A DNA stretch of 64,000 nucleotides from Fluviirhizobium alvei (GCF_030551875.1 NZ_JAUOZU010000005.1:62001-126000), one strand, 5' to 3'; positions 52,157 to 61,661 are shown, numbered from the stretch's first letter. Numbers and translations: made by a program. Notes: generated by a model not told the origin, from the sequence alone.

Positions 52157-52357
52157 TCATGAAAAGCGTTTGTGGGCTAGCTGTCGACATCGCTCCGCCA
52201 GTTCCTCTTCGTCCCAACCTTCGAGACTATGCTCGCGCAGAATGAGCTTCAAGAGCTCCCATTCGGTGACCGCGTTGCGCCGAAACCAGCCGGAATCCCG
52301 GATCTCGGTGAAGATCGACTGGATGAGCGTGCGGTCGTGCGGGTCGAGATCAATCAT
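52157..52357 (-). CDS. Small acidic protein, 66 residues
   Basis: The sequence begins MIDLDPHDRTLIQSIFTEI and has a WFRRNAVTEWELLKLIL middle and a DEEELAERCRQLA helix, so it is helical and charged with normal codon use. It lies 110 bases upstream of the metal ATPase in the same direction and may be co-transcribed. The ribosome site is weak. No family was recognised, and a chance frame remains possible. Confidence 0.5.
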   Translation of the reverse strand: MIDLDPHDRTLIQSIFTEIRDSGWFRRNAVTEWELLKLILREHSLEGWDEEELAERCRQLAHKRFS

Positions 52358-52551
52358 GCGGATTCGCTTGCAGGGAGGACTTTGGAGTGAGCGGTGGGTT
52401 GCAAACGAATGTCTCGTCCCTGCCTGCGCCGATTTGCGGTTCTTAGCACAGCTCTCTGCGGCTGCGAATTGCTTCTATTGCATGGCTGCCAACAGAGGGT
52501 ATCCGGATTGGCAGACCAACGGACCACATCTTTGACCTCACACGAAATTGG

Positions 52552-52587
52552 TTGAATTGGATCTATATTGGTTTTATAAAAGTCGTA
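52552..52587 (+). promoter_or_regulatory. Promoter giving a probably leaderless GntR mRNA
   Basis: TTGAAT (52552-52557), a 17-base spacer and TATAAA (52575-52580) form a strong sigma70-type promoter. The expected +1 is the A of the ATG at 52587, seven bases after the -10. No ribosome site precedes that ATG. Repeated TTGG half-sites in the spacer and upstream may be GntR operators. Confidence 0.5.
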
Positions 52588-53360
52588 TGGATGATACCAA
52601 CGCACTTTCCAACGCCCTCCTTGTCGCCGTGAACGATCCCGCCCTGTCAGGACCGCTCTACCGGCGGATCGCGCAAAAAATCGCCGCATTGATCCAATCG
52701 AGCGAGCTTCCGGCCCATGCGGTCCTGCCGCCGGAACGTGATCTTGCCGAGGCGCTGAATATCGGCCGTGTCACGGTGCGCAACGCCTACAAGGAACTGA
52801 TCTCCGGCGGTCTGGTCGAACAGCGCCAGGGCAGCGGAACCTTTGTGGCCGAGCGGCCGGGCCGCATCACCCAGCCGCTCTGGCGGCTGAGTTCGTTTTC
52901 GGAAGACATGCGTTCGCGTGGCAAGGTGCCGGGCGCCCGCGTCCTGCAAAAGATCATGGCCTCGCCATCCCCCGAGGAAGCCTTCGGATTGGGTATCGGT
53001 CTCGACACCCGCATTCTGCGTCTGAGCCGTCTGCGTCTCGCCGATGGAAGACCGATGGCGCTCGAACGGGCCGCCGTTCCAGCTACCTATCTGGAAGAAG
53101 ACCATCTGACCGGCGATTCGCTTTATGCCGCTCTGGAGCGTCGCGGGTTCAGGCCGGTGCATGCGCTCCAGCGGTTGAACGCGGTGCTGGCGGATGCAGC
53201 AAGCGCCGAGCAGCTGGAGATCGAGCCCGGTTCGCCCGCGCTACAAATCATCCGCATATCACGCCTCGCGGATGGACGGGCCGTGGAATACACCCATTCC
53301 CTCTACCGCGGGGATACCTATGATTTCATTGCAGAATTGCGTATCGGAGAAACAAAGTGA
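52587..53360 (+). CDS. GntR/HutC family regulator of amino-sugar genes
   Basis: About 257 residues. N-terminal GntR winged helix (PLYRRIAQKIAALIQSSELPAHAVLPPERDLAEALNIGRVTVRNAYKELISGGLVEQRQGSGTFV) and a C-terminal UTRA domain ending in EYTHSLYRGDTYDFIAEL. This is the NagR/DasR-like type. It is translationally coupled to a glucosamine-6-phosphate deaminase gene. The expected effector is a phosphorylated amino sugar. It is one of two HutC-type regulators in the locus. Confidence 0.88.
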   Translation: MDDTNALSNALLVAVNDPALSGPLYRRIAQKIAALIQSSELPAHAVLPPERDLAEALNIGRVTVRNAYKELISGGLVEQRQGSGTFVAERPGRITQPLWRLSSFSEDMRSRGKVPGARVLQKIMASPSPEEAFGLGIGLDTRILRLSRLRLADGRPMALERAAVPATYLEEDHLTGDSLYAALERRGFRPVHALQRLNAVLADAASAEQLEIEPGSPALQIIRISRLADGRAVEYTHSLYRGDTYDFIAELRIGETK

Positions 53361-54382
53361 CCCTGTCGCTCATGAAGCAGGAGACCCGTCAGGCAGCCGA
53401 TGTCGTCGCCCAGATGCTGGCGGCGGAACGAGACAATTTCGCCCGGCTCGCAGACCATTTCGAACGTCAGCGTCCGAAGGTCGTTTCGACGGCGGCGCGC
53501 GGCTCCTCCGATCACGCCGCGACCTTCTTCAAGTATCTGTTCGAGATCATGACCGGCTATCCGGTCGCCTCCATCGGCCCTTCGGTCGCATCGGTCTATG
53601 AGACCAGACTGCATCTTGAGGGCGCAGTTCACGTGACCGTTTCACAATCCGGCGCCAGCCCGGACATCGTTGCCTTGCAGAGTGCCGCGCGCAGGGGCGG
53701 CGCCTTCACTGTCGCCGTCGTCAATGTGACGGAAAGCCCGCTTGCGCGGGAGGCTGATCTGGTCATTGGCCTTCATGCCGGCCCGGAACGAAGCGTCGCC
53801 GCCACCAAATCCTGCCTTGCCGCCGCCGCGGCGCTTGCCGGCGTGACGGCTGCGATTACCGGCGATGCTGCTCTTGTGAACGCACTCGAACGCCTGCCGC
53901 AGGCACTTGCGGCAGCAACGGGCACGCCGGACAGCACCCTCGTTGACAAAATCGCCCCCAGTCATTCGCTCTATATCACCGGCCGTGGAACGGGTTTTGC
54001 TGTTGCGCTGGAAGCCGCCCTGAAAGCCAAGGAAACCTGCGGCCTGCACGCGGAAGCCTTCTCGCTCGCGGAAGTCATGCATGGGCCGATGCGCCTTGTG
54101 GAAGCCGGTTTCCCCATTCTGGCCTTCACGCAGGAAGACGCCGCGTCGACCGCAAGCGACGAGGCGATGGCACGCCTTGCCGGATTGGGCGCCGACATCA
54201 TGACGATCGGCCATGACAGCGGAGGAACGCGCACGATTGCGACGCCCACGACCGGCCATGGCCTTCTGGATGCCTTGCCCGCCCTGGCGGCCTATTACGG
54301 CCTGATCGAGGCCGTAGCACAAAGGCGTGGCCTTGATCCGGACAGGCCTCGCAATCTCAGCAAGGTCACGGAGACGATATGA
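53357..54382 (+). CDS. SIS-type glucosamine-6-phosphate deaminase (NagB-II)
   Basis: 341 residues, two SIS domains. STAARGSSDHAATFFKYLFE and TVSQSGASPDIVAL are in the first; YITGRGTGFAVALEAALKAKETCGLHAEAFSLAEVMHGP is in the second. It has no glutamine amidotransferase domain, so it is a deaminase rather than GlmS. The GTG start overlaps the previous stop and follows GGAGAAACAAA. It converts glucosamine-6-phosphate to fructose-6-phosphate and ammonia. AgaS-like deaminases are the alternative. Confidence 0.85.
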   Translation: MTLSLMKQETRQAADVVAQMLAAERDNFARLADHFERQRPKVVSTAARGSSDHAATFFKYLFEIMTGYPVASIGPSVASVYETRLHLEGAVHVTVSQSGASPDIVALQSAARRGGAFTVAVVNVTESPLAREADLVIGLHAGPERSVAATKSCLAAAAALAGVTAAITGDAALVNALERLPQALAAATGTPDSTLVDKIAPSHSLYITGRGTGFAVALEAALKAKETCGLHAEAFSLAEVMHGPMRLVEAGFPILAFTQEDAASTASDEAMARLAGLGADIMTIGHDSGGTRTIATPTTGHGLLDALPALAAYYGLIEAVAQRRGLDPDRPRNLSKVTETI

Positions 54383-55554
54383 TGGAACGCCTTGCCCTCA
54401 TCGGAGCGCGAATTTTCGACGGCGAACGGTTCCATGAACACAAGGCCCTCGTGCTGCGCGGCGGGAAGATCGAAGCCCTGGTCGCGACGGCCGATCTCGA
54501 CCCGACCATTCCGCGCCGCGACCTTGCGGGCGGCGTTCTGGCACCGGGCTTCATCGACGCACAGGTCAATGGCGGTGGCGGCATCATGCTCAACGATGCA
54601 CCGCGTCCCGAAACGATGGCGCGCATTGCAGCGGCCCACCGGATCCACGGTACCACCAGTCTGCTGCCGACGCTGATTACCGACGGCAGGCAGGCAATCG
54701 AAAGCGCCCTCGAAGCGGCCGCCGATAGTGTGCGTTCGGATCAGGGCGTGGCTGGCCTTCATCTCGAAGGTCCCCATCTGGCGCCGGCCCGGAAAGGTGC
54801 CCACCCGGCGGAATTCATGCGTCCCGTCGTGGCGGACGATATTGCGCTCTACATATCCTTTGCCGAGCGGATCGGCACCTTGCTGCTCACGCTTGCGGTC
54901 GAACAGGTTACGGCAAAACAAGTCGCGGAACTGACCGAGGCAGGCATCATCGTCAGCATCGGCCACAGCGATGCAAAGGCGAGCGAGGCACAGGCCCTGT
55001 TCGATGCCGGTGCCCATGGTGTCACCCATCTTTTCAATGCCATGAGCCAACTCGGCAATCGCGAACCCGGACTTGTCGGCGCCGCGATCGATCATCCTTC
55101 CGTCTGGTGCGGCATCATCGCCGATGGCCACCATGTCGATCCTATCAGCCACAGACTGGCGCTGCGAGCCAAGCGCGCTGTCACAGGTCCGGGGCGGCTT
55201 TTTCTGGTCACCGACGCCATGGCGCTGGTCGGCTCGACCAGCGATCACTTTCTTCTCCATGGGCGAACCGTGCGCCGGACCCCGGGCGATCTCTGCGCCA
55301 AACTGACACTCGATGACGGTACGATCGCCGGTTCCGATCTCGATATGGCCTCGGCTATTCGCTTCTGTGTCGAACGGCTCGATCTTTCGCTCGCCGAGGC
55401 GCTCGCGATGGCGACCAGCTACCCGGCCCGTTTCCTGAAGATCACCGACCGAGGCATGATCAAACCGGGCCTGCGGGCCGATCTCGTCCATCTCGATGCA
55501 TCGCTATCCGTAACGGATACCTGGCTATCGGGTCGCTCGGCTTCGGGAGCCTGA
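54379..55554 (+). CDS. nagA: N-acetylglucosamine-6-phosphate deacetylase
   Basis: 391 residues. Motifs are PGFIDAQVNGGGGIMLND, GLHLEGPHLAPARKGAHP with the metal Glu, SIGHSDAKASEA and VTHLFNAMSQLGNREPG with the metal His residues, and FLVTDAMALVGS with the catalytic Asp. The 4-base overlap with the deaminase gene gives coupled expression. It removes acetate from GlcNAc-6-P ahead of the SIS deaminase. Confidence 0.93.
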   Translation: MMERLALIGARIFDGERFHEHKALVLRGGKIEALVATADLDPTIPRRDLAGGVLAPGFIDAQVNGGGGIMLNDAPRPETMARIAAAHRIHGTTSLLPTLITDGRQAIESALEAAADSVRSDQGVAGLHLEGPHLAPARKGAHPAEFMRPVVADDIALYISFAERIGTLLLTLAVEQVTAKQVAELTEAGIIVSIGHSDAKASEAQALFDAGAHGVTHLFNAMSQLGNREPGLVGAAIDHPSVWCGIIADGHHVDPISHRLALRAKRAVTGPGRLFLVTDAMALVGSTSDHFLLHGRTVRRTPGDLCAKLTLDDGTIAGSDLDMASAIRFCVERLDLSLAEALAMATSYPARFLKITDRGMIKPGLRADLVHLDASLSVTDTWLSGRSASGA

Positions 55555-55559
55555 CCGAC

Positions 55560-57059
55560 ATGGCGCGCTACTATGTCGGTCTCGACGCTGGTTCATCGAT
55601 CTGCAAGGCCGCGATCTTCGATCGCGACGGTCGCCAGCTCTCGGAAGCCGCGCGGCGGACGCCGTTGTCGAGACCGAACCGCGGCTGGAGCGAACTCGAT
55701 CCCGACACCAGCTGGAATGCCACGCTCGCGGTGATCGCCGAAGCGGTGGCATCGAGCGGCATCGATCCAGCCGAGATCGGCGGCATCGGTCTGTCGGCGG
55801 CCATGGTCGGCGCCTGGATTGTCGATGGCGACGGGATGGCGCTACGCCCCGGCATCATATGGGAAGACAGTCGCAGCCAGCCGATCATCGACGAGATGGT
55901 GGCCCGGGATCCGGGCGTGCTTTCGCGCATCTTCCTGTCATCCGGCTCTGTCATGCAGCAGGGCTGCACCCTGCCCGTCGTCGCCTGGTTAGCCCGCCAC
56001 GAACCGGAGATGCTGGCAAGGGCCAGGCATGTTCTGAGTTACAAGGATTACCTGCGCCTCAAACTGACCGGAAAGGTCGCGACGGATCGCAGCGAAGCCT
56101 CCGTGATCCCCGGCAGCGCCGAAGCGCGTGACCGGTCGGACGCGATGATCACGCTCTTCGACCTTGGTCCATTCCGTCCTCTCTTTCCCGAGGTCCGGAA
56201 TTCGGAGGAATTCATCGGCGGCCTGACTGAGACCGTCGCCAATCGTCTCGGCCTGCCAGCCGGACTGCCGGTGACGATCGGCGCCGGAGACGTCGCGGCA
56301 ACCGTGATCGGCGCCGGCGGCCTGCATGCCGGCTCGGCGATTGCGGTTCTCGGCACCACCGTCATGGTTGGCATCTGCCACGACAGGCCGGTTTTCGCGC
56401 CTGCGGATGTCGGCTTGCTGTTCTCTCTTCCCGGCGACCTCTGGTACCGGTCCATGGTCAACGTTGCCGGCACGCTGAATCTCGACTGGGCCATCGAAAC
56501 CCTGGCACCCGATCTCGCACCCCCGCCCGACCGCTACCAGCGTGTCACTGCGCTGGCCGAGAGCGTGCCGATCGGCGCGCGCGATCTCGTCTATCTGCCC
56601 TATCTCAGCGAAAGCGGCATCATCGCTCCGGTCGTCGATCCGGCGGCGCGAGCCCAGTTTTCAGGCCTTTCACCGCGCCATGGCCGGGCCGAACTGTTCC
56701 GCGCCGTGTTCGAAGGGGTGGCGTTTGCGCTCCGCGATCTCTTCGACACGCTCGGTTTCGTCGATGGCAGCGTGCTGCTGACCGGCGGCGGCGGCCGAAG
56801 CGCTTTCTGGTCGCAGATGATCGCCGACATTCTGGCCCGACCGATCGTCGTGCCGGAGGGAACCCAGTTCGGCGCGAGGGGCGCGGCCCTCCTTGCCGCA
56901 ACCGCCGCCGGCGACTTTGCCAATATCCGTGAAGCCTCCGCTGCCGTCCGGGGCGGCGGCGTCACCTACCATCCGGATCTTTCACGCAGCCATGCCTATA
57001 CCGAAGCGCATGCACGCTATCGCCATCATCGCGATCGCCTGCTGATGAAAGATTTGTGA
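55560..57059 (+). CDS. FGGY family carbohydrate kinase
   Basis: 499 residues. The N-terminal ATPase motif is YYVGLDAGSSICKAAIFD; GLSAAMVGAWIVDGDG, IIWEDSRSQ with the catalytic Asp, and the C-terminal VLLTGGGGRSAFWSQMIADIL motif follow. It is xylulokinase-like in length and domain order. It starts five bases after nagA. GlcNAc kinases are normally ROK or hexokinase types, so this may phosphorylate a different amino sugar or ketose in the same pathway. The substrate is open. Confidence 0.85.
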   Translation: MARYYVGLDAGSSICKAAIFDRDGRQLSEAARRTPLSRPNRGWSELDPDTSWNATLAVIAEAVASSGIDPAEIGGIGLSAAMVGAWIVDGDGMALRPGIIWEDSRSQPIIDEMVARDPGVLSRIFLSSGSVMQQGCTLPVVAWLARHEPEMLARARHVLSYKDYLRLKLTGKVATDRSEASVIPGSAEARDRSDAMITLFDLGPFRPLFPEVRNSEEFIGGLTETVANRLGLPAGLPVTIGAGDVAATVIGAGGLHAGSAIAVLGTTVMVGICHDRPVFAPADVGLLFSLPGDLWYRSMVNVAGTLNLDWAIETLAPDLAPPPDRYQRVTALAESVPIGARDLVYLPYLSESGIIAPVVDPAARAQFSGLSPRHGRAELFRAVFEGVAFALRDLFDTLGFVDGSVLLTGGGGRSAFWSQMIADILARPIVVPEGTQFGARGAALLAATAAGDFANIREASAAVRGGGVTYHPDLSRSHAYTEAHARYRHHRDRLLMKDL

Positions 57060-57090
57060 CGGAAGCTATTCTCGCCTCTTGACTCGGCCA

Positions 57091-57127
57091 ATTGGTATAT
57101 ACCAATATGAATTTGGCATATACCAAT
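57091..57127. promoter_or_regulatory. Two phased palindromic operators for the GntR protein
   Basis: ATTGGTATATACCAAT (57091-57106) is a perfect 16-base palindrome. TTTGGCATATACCAAT (57112-57127) is a second copy with 14 of 16 matches. They start 21 bases apart, two helical turns, on one DNA face. They lie just before the GTG start of the GntR gene and just downstream of a TTGACT hexamer (57079-57084), so binding would block the promoter of the regulator-ABC operon. Confidence 0.7.
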
Positions 57128-57136
57128 GAGGCTTTC

Positions 57137-57877
57137 GTGACCGACCAGGACGCTCCGCTCTATTTGCAGATTGCCACACGGCTGAAGGACGATATCCAGT
57201 CCGGCCGCTTGAAGGCCGGCGAAAAGATCGCCTCGGAACGGGTGCTTGCCGAAGATCTTGGGGTCAGCCGGATGACGGCGCGCCAGGCGCTGCGCCATCT
57301 GGTCAACAATGGCCTCCTTGAAGCCCGCGTTGGCCAGGGAACCTTCGTCGGCGCCAATGTGATTGACCAGAAGCTGCATTCGCTCACCGGTTTCACCGAA
57401 GAAATGTCGAACCGTGGCCGCCAGGTCTCGAGCATCGTCGTTCTGTCGGAGACCCGCCAGGCGGATCCGCAATGCCGGGCCGCACTCAAGCTGCCGATGA
57501 ATGCGCTCGTGCAGAGACTGGTGCGCGTGCGTCTGGTCGACGGCATGCCGGTTGCCCGGGAAACGACGGATATCCGTGCCGACAAGACCCCCGGCCTTCT
57601 CGATCTTGCGGATTTTGCCAGCCAGTCGGTTTACCAGATGCTGCGAAGCCATTTCGGACTGCTGCCGACGACGGCGGAGCAGACGCTGGCGGCTTCCGTG
57701 GCCTCCAACGAGATTGCCCGGTCGCTCGGGCTGACGGATGGCGCTGCCGTCCTCAATCTGACGCGTCTCACCTTCGACCAGCATGGCCAGCCAATCGAAT
57801 TTGTCCGGTCGGTCTATCGTGGCGATGCATTCGTCATGAAGGTCGATCTCGTGCTGGATGAGAGGATTACCCAATGA
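57137..57877 (+). CDS. GntR/HutC family regulator, second
   Basis: About 246 residues from GTG at 57137, which has GAGG upstream. Longer frames from 57092 or 57107 would put operator DNA inside the gene. The N-terminal helix-turn-helix is [64 protein letters not shown]; a UTRA domain ends it ([17 protein letters not shown]). It probably represses itself and the downstream SIS/ABC genes through the paired palindromes and is released by a sugar phosphate. Confidence 0.88.
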   Translation: MTDQDAPLYLQIATRLKDDIQSGRLKAGEKIASERVLAEDLGVSRMTARQALRHLVNNGLLEARVGQGTFVGANVIDQKLHSLTGFTEEMSNRGRQVSSIVVLSETRQADPQCRAALKLPMNALVQRLVRVRLVDGMPVARETTDIRADKTPGLLDLADFASQSVYQMLRSHFGLLPTTAEQTLAASVASNEIARSLGLTDGAAVLNLTRLTFDQHGQPIEFVRSVYRGDAFVMKVDLVLDERITQ

Positions 57878-58602
57878 CCAAGGCAAGCGACCGCTATCTC
57901 GCTGACCTCACCGCCCGCCTGAGCGCCATTCGCACCACGCTCGCCGATCCGATGGCGCAAGCAGCAGCCTTGATTGTCGAGGCCGCCCGCAACGATCACC
58001 GCCTGTTCGTCTTCGGCACCGGCCACTCGCACATGCTAGCCGAGGAAGTGCATTATCGCGCCGGAGGTCTGGCCATTACCGTGCCGATCCTGGCCGGACC
58101 GACGATGGTCCACGAAGGGGCTGTGGCCGGCACCGTTTACGAGCGCATGGAAGGCATCGTGCGGCCGATCTTCGATCGCTACACGATCGGACCGGGCGAT
58201 GTGCTGGTGGTCTCCTCCAATTCCGGTGTCAATGCCGCGCCGATCGAAGCCGCCCGCGTCGGTCGCGAAAAAGGCGCCAAGGTGATTGCGATCACCTCCG
58301 TTGCCTATTCGACAGCCGCCGCGCGGGGCCGCACACGTCTGGCCGATCTCGCCGACGTGGTGCTCGACAACAATTCCCCGCCCGGAGATGCCGTTGTCGA
58401 GGTTCAGGGCAGCGAACTCAAGGTCGGGCCGGTCTCGACCGCCATCGGCGTTGCGATCATGAACGCCATCCTCGCCGATGTCGCCGACCAGCTCTCCTCC
58501 GATGGGGACGCCCCGATCTATCTCAGCGCCAACATGGATGGCGCCACCGAAATCAACCGGAAACTGGTCGAGCGGTTCCGGAAGCGCAATCCGCATCTTT
58601 GA
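57874..58602 (+). CDS. SIS-domain sugar-phosphate binding protein (UPF0309-like)
   Basis: 242 residues of the COG4821/UPF0309 type. Motifs include [23 protein letters not shown] and [34 protein letters not shown], the phosphosugar loop. It starts four bases inside the GntR gene. It may be an isomerase, deaminase or etherase for an amino-sugar phosphate, or a ligand-binding accessory. The function of this family is not settled. Confidence 0.82.
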   Translation: MTKASDRYLADLTARLSAIRTTLADPMAQAAALIVEAARNDHRLFVFGTGHSHMLAEEVHYRAGGLAITVPILAGPTMVHEGAVAGTVYERMEGIVRPIFDRYTIGPGDVLVVSSNSGVNAAPIEAARVGREKGAKVIAITSVAYSTAAARGRTRLADLADVVLDNNSPPGDAVVEVQGSELKVGPVSTAIGVAIMNAILADVADQLSSDGDAPIYLSANMDGATEINRKLVERFRKRNPHL

Positions 58603-58641
58603 TACGCCTGCCAACCGAAACAACGAAGAAAGGGAACTAAA

Positions 58642-59922
58642 ATGATCAGACAGACCCGAATGATCCTCGCTTTCGCCGCCTCGCTGCTTTCCTCCGCAGC
58701 CTATGCCGCACCGGTCGAAGTAACCCTGTGGCACATGGAACAGCCGCCGCATCGCGTCGAGCGCATCCAGCAGCTGATCGATGCCTTCAATGCGGCCCAT
58801 CCCGATATCATCGTCAAGCAGGAGCCGCAGAACTGGGGCGAAATCTACGCCAAGGCACCGGCTGCACTTTCCGCCGGCGCCGGCCCGGACATGCTGTTCG
58901 CCATCCCGGATTTTGCGCCCATCCTCAAGAATATCGGCGCGCTGACCTCGGTCGCCGATTTCGTGTCCGAGCTCGATGCCAAGCACAAGTTCGTGCCGAG
59001 CACCGTCCAGTCCTATTCCTATGATGGCGGCGTCTGGGCGGTTCCGCTTTACAACATGACCATGAACCTCTGGTACCGGAAGAGCGATTTTGCCGCCGCC
59101 GGCGTCAAGGTTCCGACCACCTGGGCAGAATGGGAAGACGTCGCCACCAAGCTTTCGAAGGATGGCGTCTTCGGCATCGGCGTTCCGGCCAACAAGCAGC
59201 TCTACACTGACCAGACCGTCTATAGCCTGATGGTCAATGGCGGCGCCACCGAACTCTATAACGAAGACGGCTCGCTGCGGTTCGACAATCCCCAGACCGT
59301 CGCATCCTATGAGTTCTACACCAAACTCAACAAGCTTTCGCCGCCCGACAGCACCTCCTGGACCTGGGGCGAAGCCGAAGCCTGCTTCGTGTCGAAAAGC
59401 TGCGGCATGATCATGCAGTTCTCGGTCATCTCGACCTACGACACCCAGGGCGGCGGCGATCCGGCCGATCTCGGCGTGGCAGCCATTCCGCATGCCGAAG
59501 GGCAGGAAGGCAACAACACCATTGCCTATGCCAATGCCGTGATGCTGCTGTCCAAGGACGAAGCCAAGCGCAAGGCATCCGAGCAGTTCATCAGCTGGCT
59601 GCTCGAACCCGAGAACTATGGCAAGTTCCTCAACATGGAACCCGGCCTGTTCATGCCCGTGACGGAAGATGGCGCCAAGGCCGAAAGCTTCTGGAGCGAC
59701 CCGATGGTGGTGAAGTACAAGTCGCAGATCGAGACCGCGATCGCCAACGGCAAGAACGGCAAGCTGTTCGGCTTCACAAGCGGCCGCACCTTCCCGTCGA
59801 TCGCAGCGATCTCGGCCCAGAACCTCATCGCCGCAACGCTTCAGGACATCGTGGTCAACGGCAAGGATGCGGCAACCGCCGTCACCGAAGGCCAGGCCGC
59901 GATGGTCAAGGCGTCCAACTAA
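58642..59922 (+). CDS. ABC sugar-binding protein (CUT1 family)
   Basis: 426 residues. A Sec signal (RMILAFAASLLSSAAYA, then APVEVTLWHMEQ) precedes a type-1 extracellular solute-binding fold (AAHPDIIVKQEPQNWGEIYAKAPAALSAGAGPDML; VPLYNMTMNLWYRKSDF; WTWGEAEACF). The ribosome site is GAAAGGGAACT. It delivers an oligo- or amino sugar to the membrane complex that follows. The ligand is inferred from the locus to be GlcNAc or a chitin or peptidoglycan fragment. Confidence 0.9.
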   Translation: MIRQTRMILAFAASLLSSAAYAAPVEVTLWHMEQPPHRVERIQQLIDAFNAAHPDIIVKQEPQNWGEIYAKAPAALSAGAGPDMLFAIPDFAPILKNIGALTSVADFVSELDAKHKFVPSTVQSYSYDGGVWAVPLYNMTMNLWYRKSDFAAAGVKVPTTWAEWEDVATKLSKDGVFGIGVPANKQLYTDQTVYSLMVNGGATELYNEDGSLRFDNPQTVASYEFYTKLNKLSPPDSTSWTWGEAEACFVSKSCGMIMQFSVISTYDTQGGGDPADLGVAAIPHAEGQEGNNTIAYANAVMLLSKDEAKRKASEQFISWLLEPENYGKFLNMEPGLFMPVTEDGAKAESFWSDPMVVKYKSQIETAIANGKNGKLFGFTSGRTFPSIAAISAQNLIAATLQDIVVNGKDAATAVTEGQAAMVKASN

Positions 59923-59949
59923 GCGCTACCGGGGATCAGGATTAAACCC

Positions 59950-60825
59950 ATGACGAATTCGCGCCTTCTGGCCTTTGCCTTTGCAGCGCCCGCCATGGCC
60001 GTCCTGGTCCTGATCCTCGGCTGGCCGCTCGTCTCGGCTTTTCTCCTCAGCCTTCAGGACGTGCGGTCCGTCGGTGCGGCCGGCCAATGGGTCGGCTTCG
60101 CCAACTACCAGAAAGTACTGGCCGATCCGGTCATGTGGCGTTCCATGGGCATGAGCCTCGCCTGGGTCTTGGCCAATGGTGTGCTCCAGACTGGCCTTGC
60201 CCTCATGGCAGCCCTGGTGCTGAACGAACAGTTCCCCGGCGTGAAGATCGCCAGAACCTGGATCATCCTGACCTGGATCGTGCCGACGGTGGTGGTGGTC
60301 ATCATCTGGCGCTGGCTGTTCTCCACATCGGGCGGCATGATCAACCCGCTGATGATCAATATGGGCCTGATCGAACGCCCGGTCGGCTTCTTCAATTCGC
60401 CCTGGAGCGCGTTTGCCACGCTGGTCTTCATCAACTCCTGGCGCTGGTTTCCCTTCATCACCCTGATGCTGCTTGCCGGCATGACGCGCATCCCGGCCGA
60501 TCTCTACGAGGCTGCGCGGATCGACGGCGCCAATGCCTGGAAGCGCTTTTCCCGCATAACCTGGCCGCTTCTGAAGCCGACGATGGCCGTGCTCGGCGTG
60601 GTCGGTACCCTGCTCTCGTTCAATGTATTCGACATTATCTGGCTTTTGACGGCGGGTGGCCCCGCCGGTGGCACCCGGACGCTGCCGATCCTGATCTACG
60701 AAACCGCCTTCAAGGGGTACCGGCTGAGCGAGGCCGCGACCCTTTCGGTGATCGCCACACTCGTCCTCGTCGCCTTTGCGCTCGTGACCGCGCGATCGAT
60801 GGACAATGAGGGAGGCCGCACATGA
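59950..60825 (+). CDS. ABC sugar permease (MalF/UgpA-like)
   Basis: 291 residues with six membrane segments. The EAA loop is YEAARIDGANAWKRFSRITWPLLKP, which contacts the ATPase. It overlaps the second permease gene by four bases. It forms the inner-membrane channel with its partner. Confidence 0.92.
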   Translation: MTNSRLLAFAFAAPAMAVLVLILGWPLVSAFLLSLQDVRSVGAAGQWVGFANYQKVLADPVMWRSMGMSLAWVLANGVLQTGLALMAALVLNEQFPGVKIARTWIILTWIVPTVVVVIIWRWLFSTSGGMINPLMINMGLIERPVGFFNSPWSAFATLVFINSWRWFPFITLMLLAGMTRIPADLYEAARIDGANAWKRFSRITWPLLKPTMAVLGVVGTLLSFNVFDIIWLLTAGGPAGGTRTLPILIYETAFKGYRLSEAATLSVIATLVLVAFALVTARSMDNEGGRT

Positions 60826-61649
60826 ACCGCTCCCCGGCCATCAACCTGCTGCTCGGACTGTCGTTCCTGTTCATTGTCCTTCTGGTCGCCTTGCCGTTCT
60901 GGTGGGTCTTTAGCGGCTCTTTCAAGTTGCCTCAGGAAATCATTGCGCGATCGCCGACATTCTTTCCGCATTCCTTCACCCTCGATCACTATATCCGGCT
61001 GATCGCGCGTTCCGCCTATGCGACCTATGTCGTCAACAGCCTCATCGTCGCGCTTTTTTCGACACTGTTCACGCTTCTGATCGCGGTTCCCGCCGCCTAT
61101 GCCTTCTTCCGCATGGAGTTCCCCGGTCGGGAGACGATCTACCGGATCATTCTGCTCGCCTATGCCTTTCCGAGCATCGTCGTTCTCATTCCCCTCTTCG
61201 GCATGCTCGCCAAAATCGGCATGATCGACACCCTGCCCGCGCTGATGCTGGTCAATGTCACCTTCGCGCTGCCCTTCTCCATCTGGATGCTGCGCTCCTT
61301 CTTCGCCTCGGTGCCAAAGGAAATCGAGGAGGCCGCGATCATGGATGGCGCCGGCCCGGTGACGCTATTGCGGCGGGTGATGATTCCGCTGATTGCGCCC
61401 GGCATTGCCAGCGTCGGCATTTTTGCCTTCATCTCCTCCTGGACCGAATATGTGTTCGCCTCCGTGCTGATCATCTCGGATGTCAAACGCACCGTTCCCG
61501 TCGGCTTTTCAGGCATCATCGGCCAATATCAGATCGACTGGGGGCTGCTTTTGGCCGGCGCCGGTCTGGCTGTCCTGCCGGTCATCATTCTCTTCGCCTT
61601 CATCGGCCGCTGGTTCGTCAGCGGGCTGACCGAAGGCGCGGTCAAATAA
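60822..61649 (+). CDS. ABC sugar permease (MalG/UgpE-like)
   Basis: 275 residues, six membrane segments. The EAA loop is EEAAIMDGAGPVTLLRRVMIPLIAPG. It ends in a WFVSGLTEGAVK tail, typical of MalG-type permeases. It is coupled to the upstream permease and followed after 12 bases by the ATPase gene. Confidence 0.92.
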   Translation: MNRSPAINLLLGLSFLFIVLLVALPFWWVFSGSFKLPQEIIARSPTFFPHSFTLDHYIRLIARSAYATYVVNSLIVALFSTLFTLLIAVPAAYAFFRMEFPGRETIYRIILLAYAFPSIVVLIPLFGMLAKIGMIDTLPALMLVNVTFALPFSIWMLRSFFASVPKEIEEAAIMDGAGPVTLLRRVMIPLIAPGIASVGIFAFISSWTEYVFASVLIISDVKRTVPVGFSGIIGQYQIDWGLLLAGAGLAVLPVIILFAFIGRWFVSGLTEGAVK

Positions 61650-61661
61650 GGATAGGCACCC

